Assembly: GCA_016742295.1 (NCBI GenBank) | Contig: JACVCA010000099.1 | Coordinates: 1 to 5,636 of the forward strand | DNA: 5,636 nucleotides | DNA from: Alphaproteobacteria bacterium | Lineage (GTDB): Bacteria > Pseudomonadota > Alphaproteobacteria > JAGOMX01 | Direction: 5' to 3' | Shown here: one piece after another, positions 1 to 5,150 of the stretch | Layout of the letters: the number at the start of each line of letters is the position of its first letter | Numbering within the stretch: position 1 is the first letter of the stretch | The notes under the pieces: generated by a model | Seen by the model: only the letters and a program-made list of their open reading frames with translations | The model's database searches: none | What the model was told of the DNA's origin: nothing | Program-made: the position numbers and the translations under genes

Positions 1-193
1 GTAAACCCAGCCCATAAGCATCTGCTTTCACCACTGCGCCGCACTGTGCGCTTGTGAGGTGGTCCTTTAAAAAATGATAATTGTGGCTCACTGCTGTAAG
101 ATCAATTTCAAGCACAGCCCCAATATGATTAGGAACACCTGAAAGGGTAGGATAAAGCCCCTCAGTGAGGTCAATTTTTTTAACGGTGGGCAT
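1..193 (-). CDS. alr: alanine racemase, N-terminal part (runs off left edge)
   Basis: This is the first 64 codons of a PLP-dependent alanine racemase, the cytoplasmic enzyme that interconverts L- and D-alanine for peptidoglycan synthesis. The sequence shows the family's opening strand-helix pattern LEIDLTAVSHNYHFLK (residues 28-43) and the PLP-binding motif VVKADAYGLG (54-63). K56 is the expected Schiff-base lysine and Y60 the conserved tyrosine of that motif. The start is the ATG at 193. An in-frame TAG at 215-217 rules out a longer form. The best Shine-Dalgarno match, GGAGGA at 208-213, lies inside dnaB and is 14 nt from the ATG, which is longer than usual. The gene overlaps the 3' end of dnaB by 14 nt, so the two are probably co-transcribed and perhaps translationally coupled. 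The residues before the barrel (about 1-25) carry no motif. The catalytic C-terminal domain is outside the window. Identification is secure from the lysine motif and the dnaB neighbour. Confidence 0.93.
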   Translation of the reverse strand, partial: MPTVKKIDLTEGLYPTLSGVPNHIGAVLEIDLTAVSHNYHFLKDHLTSAQCGAVVKADAYGLGL

Positions 194-1685
194 AGGGAAG
201 TCTTTTATCCTCCACTAAGTCAGAAAATTTTGTCAACGATGCTTCATAGAATAATTTAATGTTGCCAACTGGGCCATGCCGTTGTTTAGCGACAATAACA
301 TCTGCAAGGTTTGAGATCTGTCCCATTTTCTCGCGCCATTCGGCATGTTTATCGGTTCCCTCAGGGGGCTCGCGGCGAGATTCATAGTATTCTTCGCGAA
401 ATACAAACATCACCACATCCGCATCCTGCTCAATTGAGCCTGACTCTCGTAAATCTGCAAGCTGAGGTTTTTTGTCATCGCGTTGCTCAACAGCTCGTGA
501 TAACTGAGATAAAGCAATCACCGGCACATCAAGTTCTTTGGCGAGTGCCTTGAGGCCGCGGGTGATTTCCGATACTTCCTGTACACGTCCATCAGATGAA
601 TTCCGTCCTCCGGGTCCTTGCAGCAATTGTAAATAATCAATGACAATCAGCCCCAAACCTTTTTGCCTTTTGAGTCTGCGGGCCCGTGTTCGCAACGCAG
701 AAATTGTCAAGGCAGGAGTATCATCAATGTAAAGAGGGATGGTACTTAAACGCCGACTCACCTCAACAAATTTTGGAAAATCTTGATCGCGAAGTTCTCC
801 ACGACGGATTTTATCAGAAGAAACTCCCGACTCTTGCGCCAAAAGCCTTGCTGCTAACTGTTCAGAAGACATTTCAAGTGAAAAAAATGCAACATATGCG
901 CCATCTCCATCTTTATCCTTCAAGGCTGCTTCAGCGGCATTAAAAGCAATGTTAGTGGCAAGGGCAGTTTTTCCCATCGAAGGTCGACCTGCAAGGATAA
1001 TGAGATCAGAAGGATGTAAGCCGCCTAACATTTTATCTACATCTTTTAATCCAGAGGTTACACCTACAACGTGGCTGTCTCTACGGTAAGCAACTTCGGC
1101 TGATTGAATGGCTTTAGTTAGCGCTGTATCAAAAGTTATAAAGCCTTGATTGATTTCTCCAGTCGTTGCAAGCTCAAAGAGCTTTTGTTCAGCTGTTTCC
1201 ATTTGATCGAATGCATTGCTTTCGAGAGAAAAAACATAGGCTTCGTTAACCACATCTTCGCCCAGGCAGATTAATTGCCGTCTTAAATATAGATCGCGGA
1301 TGGTGTTTGCGTAATCTTTAATGTTAATAATACTTACGACAGAAGCAGCGAGCTGAACTAAGTATTGTGATCCTCCTACCTCTTGCAGAGATTCCTCTTG
1401 GGCAAAAAAATCTTTAAGGGTTATGGGGTCAGCGATTTGACCGCGGTCAATAAGACGGCCAATGGCTTGATAGATTCGACCATGTACAGCATCTGCAAAG
1501 TACTCAGGCTTTAAGGTCTCAGCAATAGCTTCATAACTATTATTATTGTGCAATAAAGCGCCAAGTAGAGCCTGCTCAGCTTCATAATTATGAGTTGGGG
1601 AACGGGGAGGAGCTCCCGCAGTTGCCATTTCTGTAGGTGCAAGCGCTACGATATTATTTGCAGGAGATGGTATAACTATAGACAT
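180..1685 (-). CDS. dnaB: replicative DNA helicase DnaB
   Basis: This is the hexameric 5'-3' replicative helicase that unwinds DNA at the fork and contacts DnaG primase. Numbering from the chosen start (501 aa), the N-terminal DnaB domain begins near residue 33 (NYEAEQALLGALL). After a linker comes the RecA-like domain: Walker A GRPSMGKT at 233-240, catalytic Glu in SLEM (E271), Walker B LIVIDYLQLL at 346-355, the DNA-facing SQLSR motif near 393-397, DLRESGSIEQDAD at 411-423, and the arginine-finger segment AKQRHGPVG with R469. All key residues are present and there is no intein. I prefer the ATG at 1685 because AGAGAGGA (1690-1697) sits 4 nt upstream. Opening the frame at 1775 would add 30 residues with no Shine-Dalgarno site and no resemblance to DnaB. 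The gene ends in TAA at 180-182, inside the start of alr. The length fits alphaproteobacterial DnaB proteins, which are somewhat longer than the E. coli one. Confidence 0.97.
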   Translation of the reverse strand: MSIVIPSPANNIVALAPTEMATAGAPPRSPTHNYEAEQALLGALLHNNNSYEAIAETLKPEYFADAVHGRIYQAIGRLIDRGQIADPITLKDFFAQEESLQEVGGSQYLVQLAASVVSIINIKDYANTIRDLYLRRQLICLGEDVVNEAYVFSLESNAFDQMETAEQKLFELATTGEINQGFITFDTALTKAIQSAEVAYRRDSHVVGVTSGLKDVDKMLGGLHPSDLIILAGRPSMGKTALATNIAFNAAEAALKDKDGDGAYVAFFSLEMSSEQLAARLLAQESGVSSDKIRRGELRDQDFPKFVEVSRRLSTIPLYIDDTPALTISALRTRARRLKRQKGLGLIVIDYLQLLQGPGGRNSSDGRVQEVSEITRGLKALAKELDVPVIALSQLSRAVEQRDDKKPQLADLRESGSIEQDADVVMFVFREEYYESRREPPEGTDKHAEWREKMGQISNLADVIVAKQRHGPVGNIKLFYEASLTKFSDLVEDKRLPYAHR

Positions 1686-1689
1686 ACAA

Positions 1690-1697
1690 TCCTCTCT
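1690..1697 (-). promoter_or_regulatory. Shine-Dalgarno site of dnaB (decides the start)
   Basis: On the minus strand AGAGAGGA lies 4 nt before the ATG at 1685. It supports a 501-residue DnaB rather than the 531-residue version that opens at 1775, which has no such site upstream. Confidence 0.7.
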
Positions 1698-1723
1698 TAA
1701 CCCTTCACCGAACTTAGCATACG

Positions 1724-1752
1724 TTATCATAAATGTTGAAGTACATTTGCAA
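1724..1752 (-). promoter_or_regulatory. possible sigma-70 promoter of dnaB-alr
   Basis: The minus strand carries TTGCAA (1747-1752) as a possible -35 box. It is followed either by TATGAT (1726-1731, spacer 15) or by TGATAA (1724-1729, spacer 17). This falls 40-70 nt upstream of the dnaB start at 1685. The match is moderate and the region is AT-rich, so chance matches are expected. Confidence 0.3.
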
Positions 1753-2002
1753 GACACTAGCATAGTTGAGAGCATAAAATAACAGGATTTTTTTTAAAAG
1801 TTATCACAAAGGTGAATTAAAAAAATTTGCAATTCTCAAAGGAAATTAGGCAAGATAAATTTTGCCTTTAAACATGTAAAATACAGCTTCTAGGGGAAAT
1901 TTATAGAAACATAATAAAGATAAATTAAAGAGGTAGGAAATCTTCACTCTAAGGGTCTTTGAGATATTTTATCTCTAAAACTGAAAGCCTCCCGCTAAAC
2001 TT

Positions 2003-2030
2003 AGGCCAAATTAAAACTTGGTCTTTTTTT
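2003..2030 (+). terminator. orphan rho-independent terminator
   Basis: On the plus strand AGGCCAA (2003-2009) pairs with TTGGTCT (2018-2024) through seven pairs, one of them G-U, closing an 8-nt loop. An uninterrupted T run to 2030 follows. The T run lies only on the plus-strand 3' side, so it would end a rightward transcript. No plus-strand gene lies upstream of it in this window, because dnaB points the other way. It either ends a small non-coding RNA starting somewhere in 1700-1990 or stops antisense transcription leaving the dnaB region. Confidence 0.5.
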
Positions 2031-2272
2031 ATTGAAGCTCACTACCTCTTATAAAGAAGACTATCATAACATTGTTGATTCTTTCAAGCAATTAATTCTT
2101 TAAATATATGAAAGCAGGTTGTTTAGACTGCACGCATTCTATGGAAAATCTAAAATTAAGAAAATTAACTTAGGATTTCAAGGCAGTTTGCTTGATCGCC
2201 TTCCAAGATTAATTATTATTTATCTTTTAAAAGAGTTTTTTATGTTAACAAGAAAATATTAAATAATTCAAT

Positions 2273-2300
2273 TTTACGGGTCTTGAAAAAAGAATATACT
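2273..2300 (+). promoter_or_regulatory. candidate sigma-70 promoter of the CPBP gene
   Basis: TTTACG (2273-2278, four matches to TTGACA), a 16-nt spacer and TATACT (2295-2300, five matches to TATAAT) would start transcription near 2307. That is about 23 nt before the ATG at 2330 and just upstream of the Shine-Dalgarno AGAGG at 2319-2323, a compact and plausible arrangement. Confidence 0.5.
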
Positions 2301-2329
2301 TAAAGAAAAATTAAAAATAGAGGTTAGAG

Positions 2330-3250
2330 ATGCCCTTTAGCTTGCATGGACTATCATTTTTTTTACCCATACTTCTTGGCCTAGGAATCGTGTTTGCTTG
2401 GCTTCCTAAGTGGCGCAGGGGGAGTCTATGTTTTTTTATTATTGTCGTTGCAATTTCCTATTATCTTAGTTTGATAAAATTGTCGGGCATTTGGGCCATT
2501 TTAGGAGGGGCAGCACTGATTTACACTTATTATGTTTATGCCTTTCATCCCTTTATCAAGGTATTGCTAGGTATCGCCATCACTGTACTTGCTATGCTCA
2601 TGTATATGCATAATATGCCAGGATTTCATAATATTTTGATATTTAATAATATTAATTTTGCAACTGACTCAGTACCGTATAAATTCTATCTTAATCTTGA
2701 CAAGCTCAGCATGGGTTTCCTCTTTCTTCTTGTCGTTCCTTTATGCCGAACTTCGAAAGAATGGCGGCAAAGCTTTTTAGCGGCTTTTGTGCCTCTTGGG
2801 CTTGCAGTGGGTATTTTATTAATCTTAAGTCTTGGTTTTCATTATATTCGATTTGATCCTAAAATTCCTGCCCTAACCCTATCCTGGTGTGTTTTAAATT
2901 TACTTTTTGTGGTCGTGATTGAAGAGGCTTTCTTTCGTGGCTTTCTTCAGCATCAACTTGCGCTTGCTTTTAAAAAAATTCCCCAAGGGCTACCGCTTGC
3001 CATTTTAATTTCAGCAATTTTATTTGGTGTAACTCATTTCCCTGGGGGCCTAAAGGCAATTGCAGCAATTTTATCTAGTAAAATCTCTTATCAAAACGAG
3101 AGCTTGTTTGCAGGACTTGCGGTTGTAGCGGGTTGCATTTACGGTTATGCTTATGCCCGTTTTCCACGCTTGGAATCAGCTATTTTTACTCATTTTGGAT
3201 TAAAGTTGATTCATTTTTTATTCTTTAGCTATCCTGCTTTAGGGCTTTAG
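2330..3250 (+). CDS. CPBP family (Rce1/CAAX-protease-like) intramembrane protein
   Basis: A 306-residue multi-pass inner-membrane protein. Hydrophobic segments lie near residues 9-25, 33-50, 52-69, 76-93, 126-140, 150-170, 183-197, 221-235, 258-274 and 285-302. The C-terminal half holds the CPBP (Abi) signature: motif 1 EExxxR as E198-E199-AFF-R203, motif 2 FxxxH as F232-GVT-H236, and motif 3 centred on H288. These Glu and His residues form the presumed active site. Family members cleave prenylated or other membrane proteins or act in bacteriocin self-immunity, and the bacterial substrate cannot be told from sequence. In motif 3 the usual HxxxN/D reads HFGLK, so K292 replaces the polar residue, which may weaken or alter catalysis. 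The start at 2330 is backed by AGAGG at 2319-2323, 6 nt upstream, and a promoter-like sequence. The gene stands alone, divergent from dnaB. No clear terminator follows it; the decayed IS end at 3286 begins 35 nt downstream. Confidence 0.85.
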   Translation: MPFSLHGLSFFLPILLGLGIVFAWLPKWRRGSLCFFIIVVAISYYLSLIKLSGIWAILGGAALIYTYYVYAFHPFIKVLLGIAITVLAMLMYMHNMPGFHNILIFNNINFATDSVPYKFYLNLDKLSMGFLFLLVVPLCRTSKEWRQSFLAAFVPLGLAVGILLILSLGFHYIRFDPKIPALTLSWCVLNLLFVVVIEEAFFRGFLQHQLALAFKKIPQGLPLAILISAILFGVTHFPGGLKAIAAILSSKISYQNESLFAGLAVVAGCIYGYAYARFPRLESAIFTHFGLKLIHFLFFSYPALGL

Positions 3251-3285
3251 AAGAGGTGATACTTAAGACCTAAATAGGAGTAGCC

Positions 3286-3315
3286 GGTTCTATTGCAAAT
3301 TTAAGCCAAGAGTAC
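3286..3315. repeat. 30-nt IS end repeat, copy A
   Basis: This matches 4796-4825 at 29 of 30 positions (A versus G at the seventh base) in the same orientation. It includes the terminal inverted repeat and the adjoining subterminal sequence TTAAGCCAAGAGTAC. A further shared block is CCTTCTCTTTATTCTCCTA (3494-3512, also 4864-4882). Confidence 0.92.
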
Positions 3316-3541
3316 CATTTAGCTGAGAGGGTAAGGATCTTTTTTTTTGCGCAGCTTAGAATATATATATGAAATATGAGAAGGATAAAATAGATCTGAT
3401 CATAAATACTCTCTGCAAAGAAGCATGATTGCCTTTTTACTACCCTATTTATAGCTTCTAGAGCTTAAATGTCCTAAATCCTATATGCCTTATCCTTCTC
3501 TTTATTCTCCTAGGGTCAGTTATATTGTTAAGATAGGGGTT
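3286..3541 (-). mobile_element. decayed 3' end of an IS6-family insertion sequence (copy A)
   Basis: The left edge GGTTCTATTGCAAA matches the known IS6-family terminal inverted repeat (IS257/IS431-type ends begin GGTTCTGTTGCAAA) with one change. Read on the minus strand from 3541, the DNA encodes NPYLNNITDPRRIKRR and then GFRTFK, recognisable as the transposase C-terminus. The family's YLNNI-x-E-x-DH segment has lost two codons, and with them the catalytic Glu of the DDE triad. Stops follow after FKL, and a shifted frame continues VVKRQSCFAESIYDQIYF. About 195 nt separate GFR from the end of the element, the length expected for an undeleted IS6 tail. The 5' part of the transposase and the other inverted repeat are absent; similarity stops at 3541, exactly where the TIR gene fragment stops. 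Not functional. Confidence 0.8.
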
Positions 3542-3951
3542 CATAGGAGGTTAACAATGGTTTTAAGAAGCTTCTCTTGCTTTAAGGTTTCTCTAGTGGG
3601 TCTATAAGAAGGGTGCTTATCAAGAGTGCTTCCTTTTTGGCTAATACGTGTGCGAAGGAGGTTAATCTCTTGCCTCAGCGTGCTTGGCTTATCTTGCTCA
3701 TACTGCTCTTTTAATCCATATGAGCCTACTAGAATTACTTTCTGAGCTTTTAAAATGTTATCTAAGTGGCGGTAGACATCGGTACCTGCTCCTGGTCTAC
3801 CTGACCATTGATCAAATAACACCTTTTCGATAGGTATACCGCTATAGTGTAAATCCTCAGCTAAAGTTAATACACGCATCTTATGCTGCTCATCATCAGG
3901 CCAATAAGAAATAAAGATAGTAGGTGCTTTTTGCTGAAGTTTTTCTCTTAT
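3541..3951 (-). pseudogene. TIR domain, downstream part of a split TIR-effector gene
   Basis: 136 codons continue in the same frame as the upstream 240-codon gene after its TAA (3952-3954). Residues 11-24 (TIFISYWPDDEQHK) are the first strand and loop of a TIR/SEFIR-type fold. GRPG at 51-54 resembles TIR box 2. KVILVGSYGL (71-80) is a core strand with the expected S-x-x-[LY] turn. E95 in LRQEINLL lies where the WxxxE catalytic glutamate of NAD-cleaving TIR domains is expected, though its Trp is replaced by Thr. The first ATG is at 3879, after the first TIR strand, so a product made only from this part (112 aa) would lack an essential strand. No Shine-Dalgarno site or GTG/TTG start lies between the stop and that ATG. 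From residue 109 the sequence loses TIR character. A neighbouring frame there reads LISTLLIDPLEKP, a better strand, which suggests a frameshift. The frame ends in TGA (3541-3543) at the IS remnant. A second, truncating lesion therefore seems likely. Confidence 0.72.
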
Positions 3952-4674
3952 TTATGTAAGGTGTCTTCGGAAGATCTTATTGCTAGCCTTGAGTAATGCT
4001 TCTTCTTGGCTGATATGTATATTAATGGTCGAGGAGTTAAAAGAAGAAACTGAAGGGGCAGTAGAAGAAGAGCTTTCCCTTGTTTGTGGATAAGAAGAAG
4101 AGGAAGAAGGATTCTGTGAGGTATTATGTGTAGATAAACCTGAACTCTTAGGTGTCTTTTGTAGAGGAGCTTGAAGAACTGAAGAATCAACAGATATATT
4201 TGAGAACCTAGCTTGATACTCTTCTTCCCTTAGTAAAGGAGGAAGGGCTTCTTTCGCTAAAGCAGTTGAGCTTGAGCTTCCTTGATCAGAAGCTTGCCTT
4301 TGGGCAAGATAATCAAGCACTTCTTCTCGATAAACTTCAGGAATACCATCAAGAAAATTTTGTGCTTCTTTTTGATTTAACTTATAAAGCTTATCCGCAT
4401 ATCCCTTGATGATCTCCTCTCTTGTAGTATGTAATAAAGGAGACTGTACTGCTCGCCCGTTGTAAGAAGATCTTTGTTTTTTGCTTTCCTGTGAACGTGA
4501 AGATGAGCCTTGAACACTCTTACGGTTAGAGGAACTGGCCTCCGCACTCTCTCCTTCCATCATTGCCCAAGAAGGTGAAATCTGACCATACAAGATAGCC
4601 ACAGCCGTTATAAATGCTGTAACTCTCTGCCCTAAGGTTTCGCTTATCTCAAATGAATAAGAAGTCTGCTTCAT
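3952..4674 (-). CDS. exported Ser-rich protein, N-terminal part of a TIR-domain effector cut short by an in-frame stop
   Basis: 240 residues. Residues 18-30 are a hydrophobic core after a short charged N-terminus, followed by ISPSWA with a plausible signal-peptidase I site after A37, so the protein probably leaves the cytoplasm. Serine-rich low-complexity stretches (41-72, 130-140, 180-215) flank a charged helical segment (85-128) containing ADKLYKLNQKEAQNFLDGIP and then EVYREEVLDYLAQ. A second short helix, SQEEALLKASNKIFRRHL, lies at 222-239. I recognise no enzyme domain in this part. The TAA at 3952-3954 is followed in the same frame by a TIR domain with no intervening start, so the intact gene probably encoded one protein of about 376 or more residues. 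A change of AAA to TAA would explain the stop. The ATG at 4674 has AAGGA about 10 nt upstream and an extended -10 promoter. The full architecture resembles secreted TIR proteins of intracellular bacteria that interfere with host signalling or NAD; that role is inference. It may survive as a truncated protein of unknown use. Confidence 0.75.
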   Translation of the reverse strand: MKQTSYSFEISETLGQRVTAFITAVAILYGQISPSWAMMEGESAEASSSNRKSVQGSSSRSQESKKQRSSYNGRAVQSPLLHTTREEIIKGYADKLYKLNQKEAQNFLDGIPEVYREEVLDYLAQRQASDQGSSSSTALAKEALPPLLREEEYQARFSNISVDSSVLQAPLQKTPKSSGLSTHNTSQNPSSSSSYPQTRESSSSTAPSVSSFNSSTINIHISQEEALLKASNKIFRRHLT

Positions 4675-4704
4675 TAGAGTTTTCTTCCTTGCTTAATTTC
4701 GATT

Positions 4705-4733
4705 ATTATAGCAAATATAGCTTAACTTTAACT
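4705..4733 (-). promoter_or_regulatory. extended -10 promoter of the TIR-effector gene
   Basis: The minus strand carries TGC followed by a perfect TATAAT (4705-4710), an extended -10 element. The -35 position with a 17-nt spacer, AGTTAA (4728-4733), is poor, as is common for extended -10 promoters. Transcription would start about 25 nt before the ATG at 4674. The promoter lies wholly between the gene and IS remnant B, so the gene does not depend on the IS for expression. Confidence 0.58.
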
Positions 4734-4795
4734 ACCTATTTTCTCTTCTTTTGAATGTTAGTTACCTCTCAAATACTGGTAGGGTGTCTCACGGC

Positions 4796-4825
4796 GGTTC
4801 TGTTGCAAATTTAAGCCAAGAGTAC
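4796..4825. repeat. 30-nt IS end repeat, copy B
   Basis: Direct repeat of 3286-3315 with one mismatch. It carries the unmutated form of the IS6-family terminal inverted repeat. The 8 bases outside the two copies (GAGTAGCC at 3278-3285, CTCACGGC at 4788-4795) differ, so they are not matching target-site duplications. Confidence 0.92.
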
Positions 4826-4926
4826 ATTTTAGCTAGTGTCTTAAACCCTAGCAAAGGCCTTGCCCTTCTCTTTATTCTCCTATGGTCTGATTCTATTATG
4901 TTGTTAAGATACGGGTTTTGTCGGTG
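4796..4926 (-). mobile_element. decayed 3' end of an IS6-family insertion sequence (copy B, internally deleted)
   Basis: The left edge GGTTCTGTTGCAAA is a perfect match to the IS257-type IS6 terminal inverted repeat. On the minus strand 43 open codons from 4926 read HRQNPYLNNIIESDHRRIKR, then RARPLLGFKT, the well-known C-terminal block of IS6 transposases, here with the catalytic Glu (NNIIESDH) retained. Directly after GFKT the frame jumps to LAKMYSWLKFATE, which corresponds to the last bases of the element read through its inverted repeat. Compared with copy A, about 130 nt between these two blocks are missing, although the reading frame stays open to a TGA at 4789-4791. Upstream of HRQN the similarity to IS6 transposases stops, so the N-terminal DNA-binding domain, two catalytic Asp residues and the other inverted repeat are gone. 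Not functional. A plus-strand reading frame over this stretch is an antisense shadow. Confidence 0.85.
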
Positions 4927-5022
4927 TTCACTAGTAAGCTGAATTAATAATCGGAAGCTGGACAAGTTTTTTATCTTAAAGCCCTCGACTTGACAAAATC
5001 AGAACTTCTTTGCTCTAGGGTG

Positions 5023-5053
5023 TTGCATAAGACCTTCACACGTAAGATATAAT
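5023..5053 (+). promoter_or_regulatory. possible promoter upstream of the S8 protease gene
   Basis: A perfect TATAAT lies at 5048-5053 with TTGCAT (5023-5028) upstream, but the 19-nt spacer is long. It would give a leader of about 90 nt before the ATG at 5151. A perfect TTGACA at 4990-4995 has no good -10 box at 16-18 nt. Tentative. Confidence 0.28.
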
Positions 5054-5150
5054 TCATAAAGGGGAAAATTGATATTTAAGTGGATTTTTCGAATTAAAAT
5101 ACTAAATATAAATATTGCTTTAAATTTACTCAAACCGGACTGGCTATTAA

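Larger units (their letters stand above)
1686..2329. other. intergenic region between dnaB and the CPBP gene
   Basis: About 640 nt of AT-rich DNA between divergently transcribed genes. I see no convincing coding region on either strand. The best small frame on the plus strand (ATG at 2108, 21 codons, stop at 2171-2173) has no Shine-Dalgarno site and no recognisable motif. The region contains the dnaB leader, a short perfect hairpin GAGATA-TTT-TATCTC (1961-1975), a terminator-like hairpin with a T run (2003-2030), and the promoter and Shine-Dalgarno site of the next gene at its right end. The stretch 1990-2025 is locally richer in C and G than its surroundings, which fits a structured RNA better than spacer, but no known RNA family is recognisable. 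Confidence 0.6.

Noticed and set aside
311..943. Two plus-strand frames (311-553 and 686-943)
   Set aside because: Both are antisense to well-conserved dnaB coding sequence and show no motif or ribosome binding site.
1686..1775. 30-residue N-terminal extension of DnaB from ATG 1775
   Set aside because: It has no Shine-Dalgarno site and a Cys/Thr/Met-rich sequence unlike DnaB, whereas the ATG at 1685 has a strong AGAGAGGA.
2108..2173. 21-codon frame MKAGCLDCTHSMENLKLRKL
   Set aside because: It lacks a Shine-Dalgarno site and any recognisable motif, and is too short to distinguish from chance.
3311..3348. Nine-T run after TACC/GGTA as a terminator for the CPBP gene
   Set aside because: The stem is only 4 bp and separated from the T run, and it lies inside the IS remnant; not convincing.
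3948..4190. 80-codon minus-strand frame rich in Leu and Ile
   Set aside because: It is an out-of-frame shadow of the serine-rich TIR-effector gene; its Leu richness comes from reading Ser/Glu codons in another frame.
4751..4942. 63-codon plus-strand frame starting MNVSYLSNTG
   Set aside because: It lies antisense to the IS6 transposase remnant, whose minus-strand translation matches a known family. There is no Shine-Dalgarno site, and it crosses the IS boundary.
4988..5019. Perfect TTGACA at 4990-4995 as a promoter
   Set aside because: The positions 16-18 nt downstream hold only TCTAGG-like sequence, a poor -10 box.
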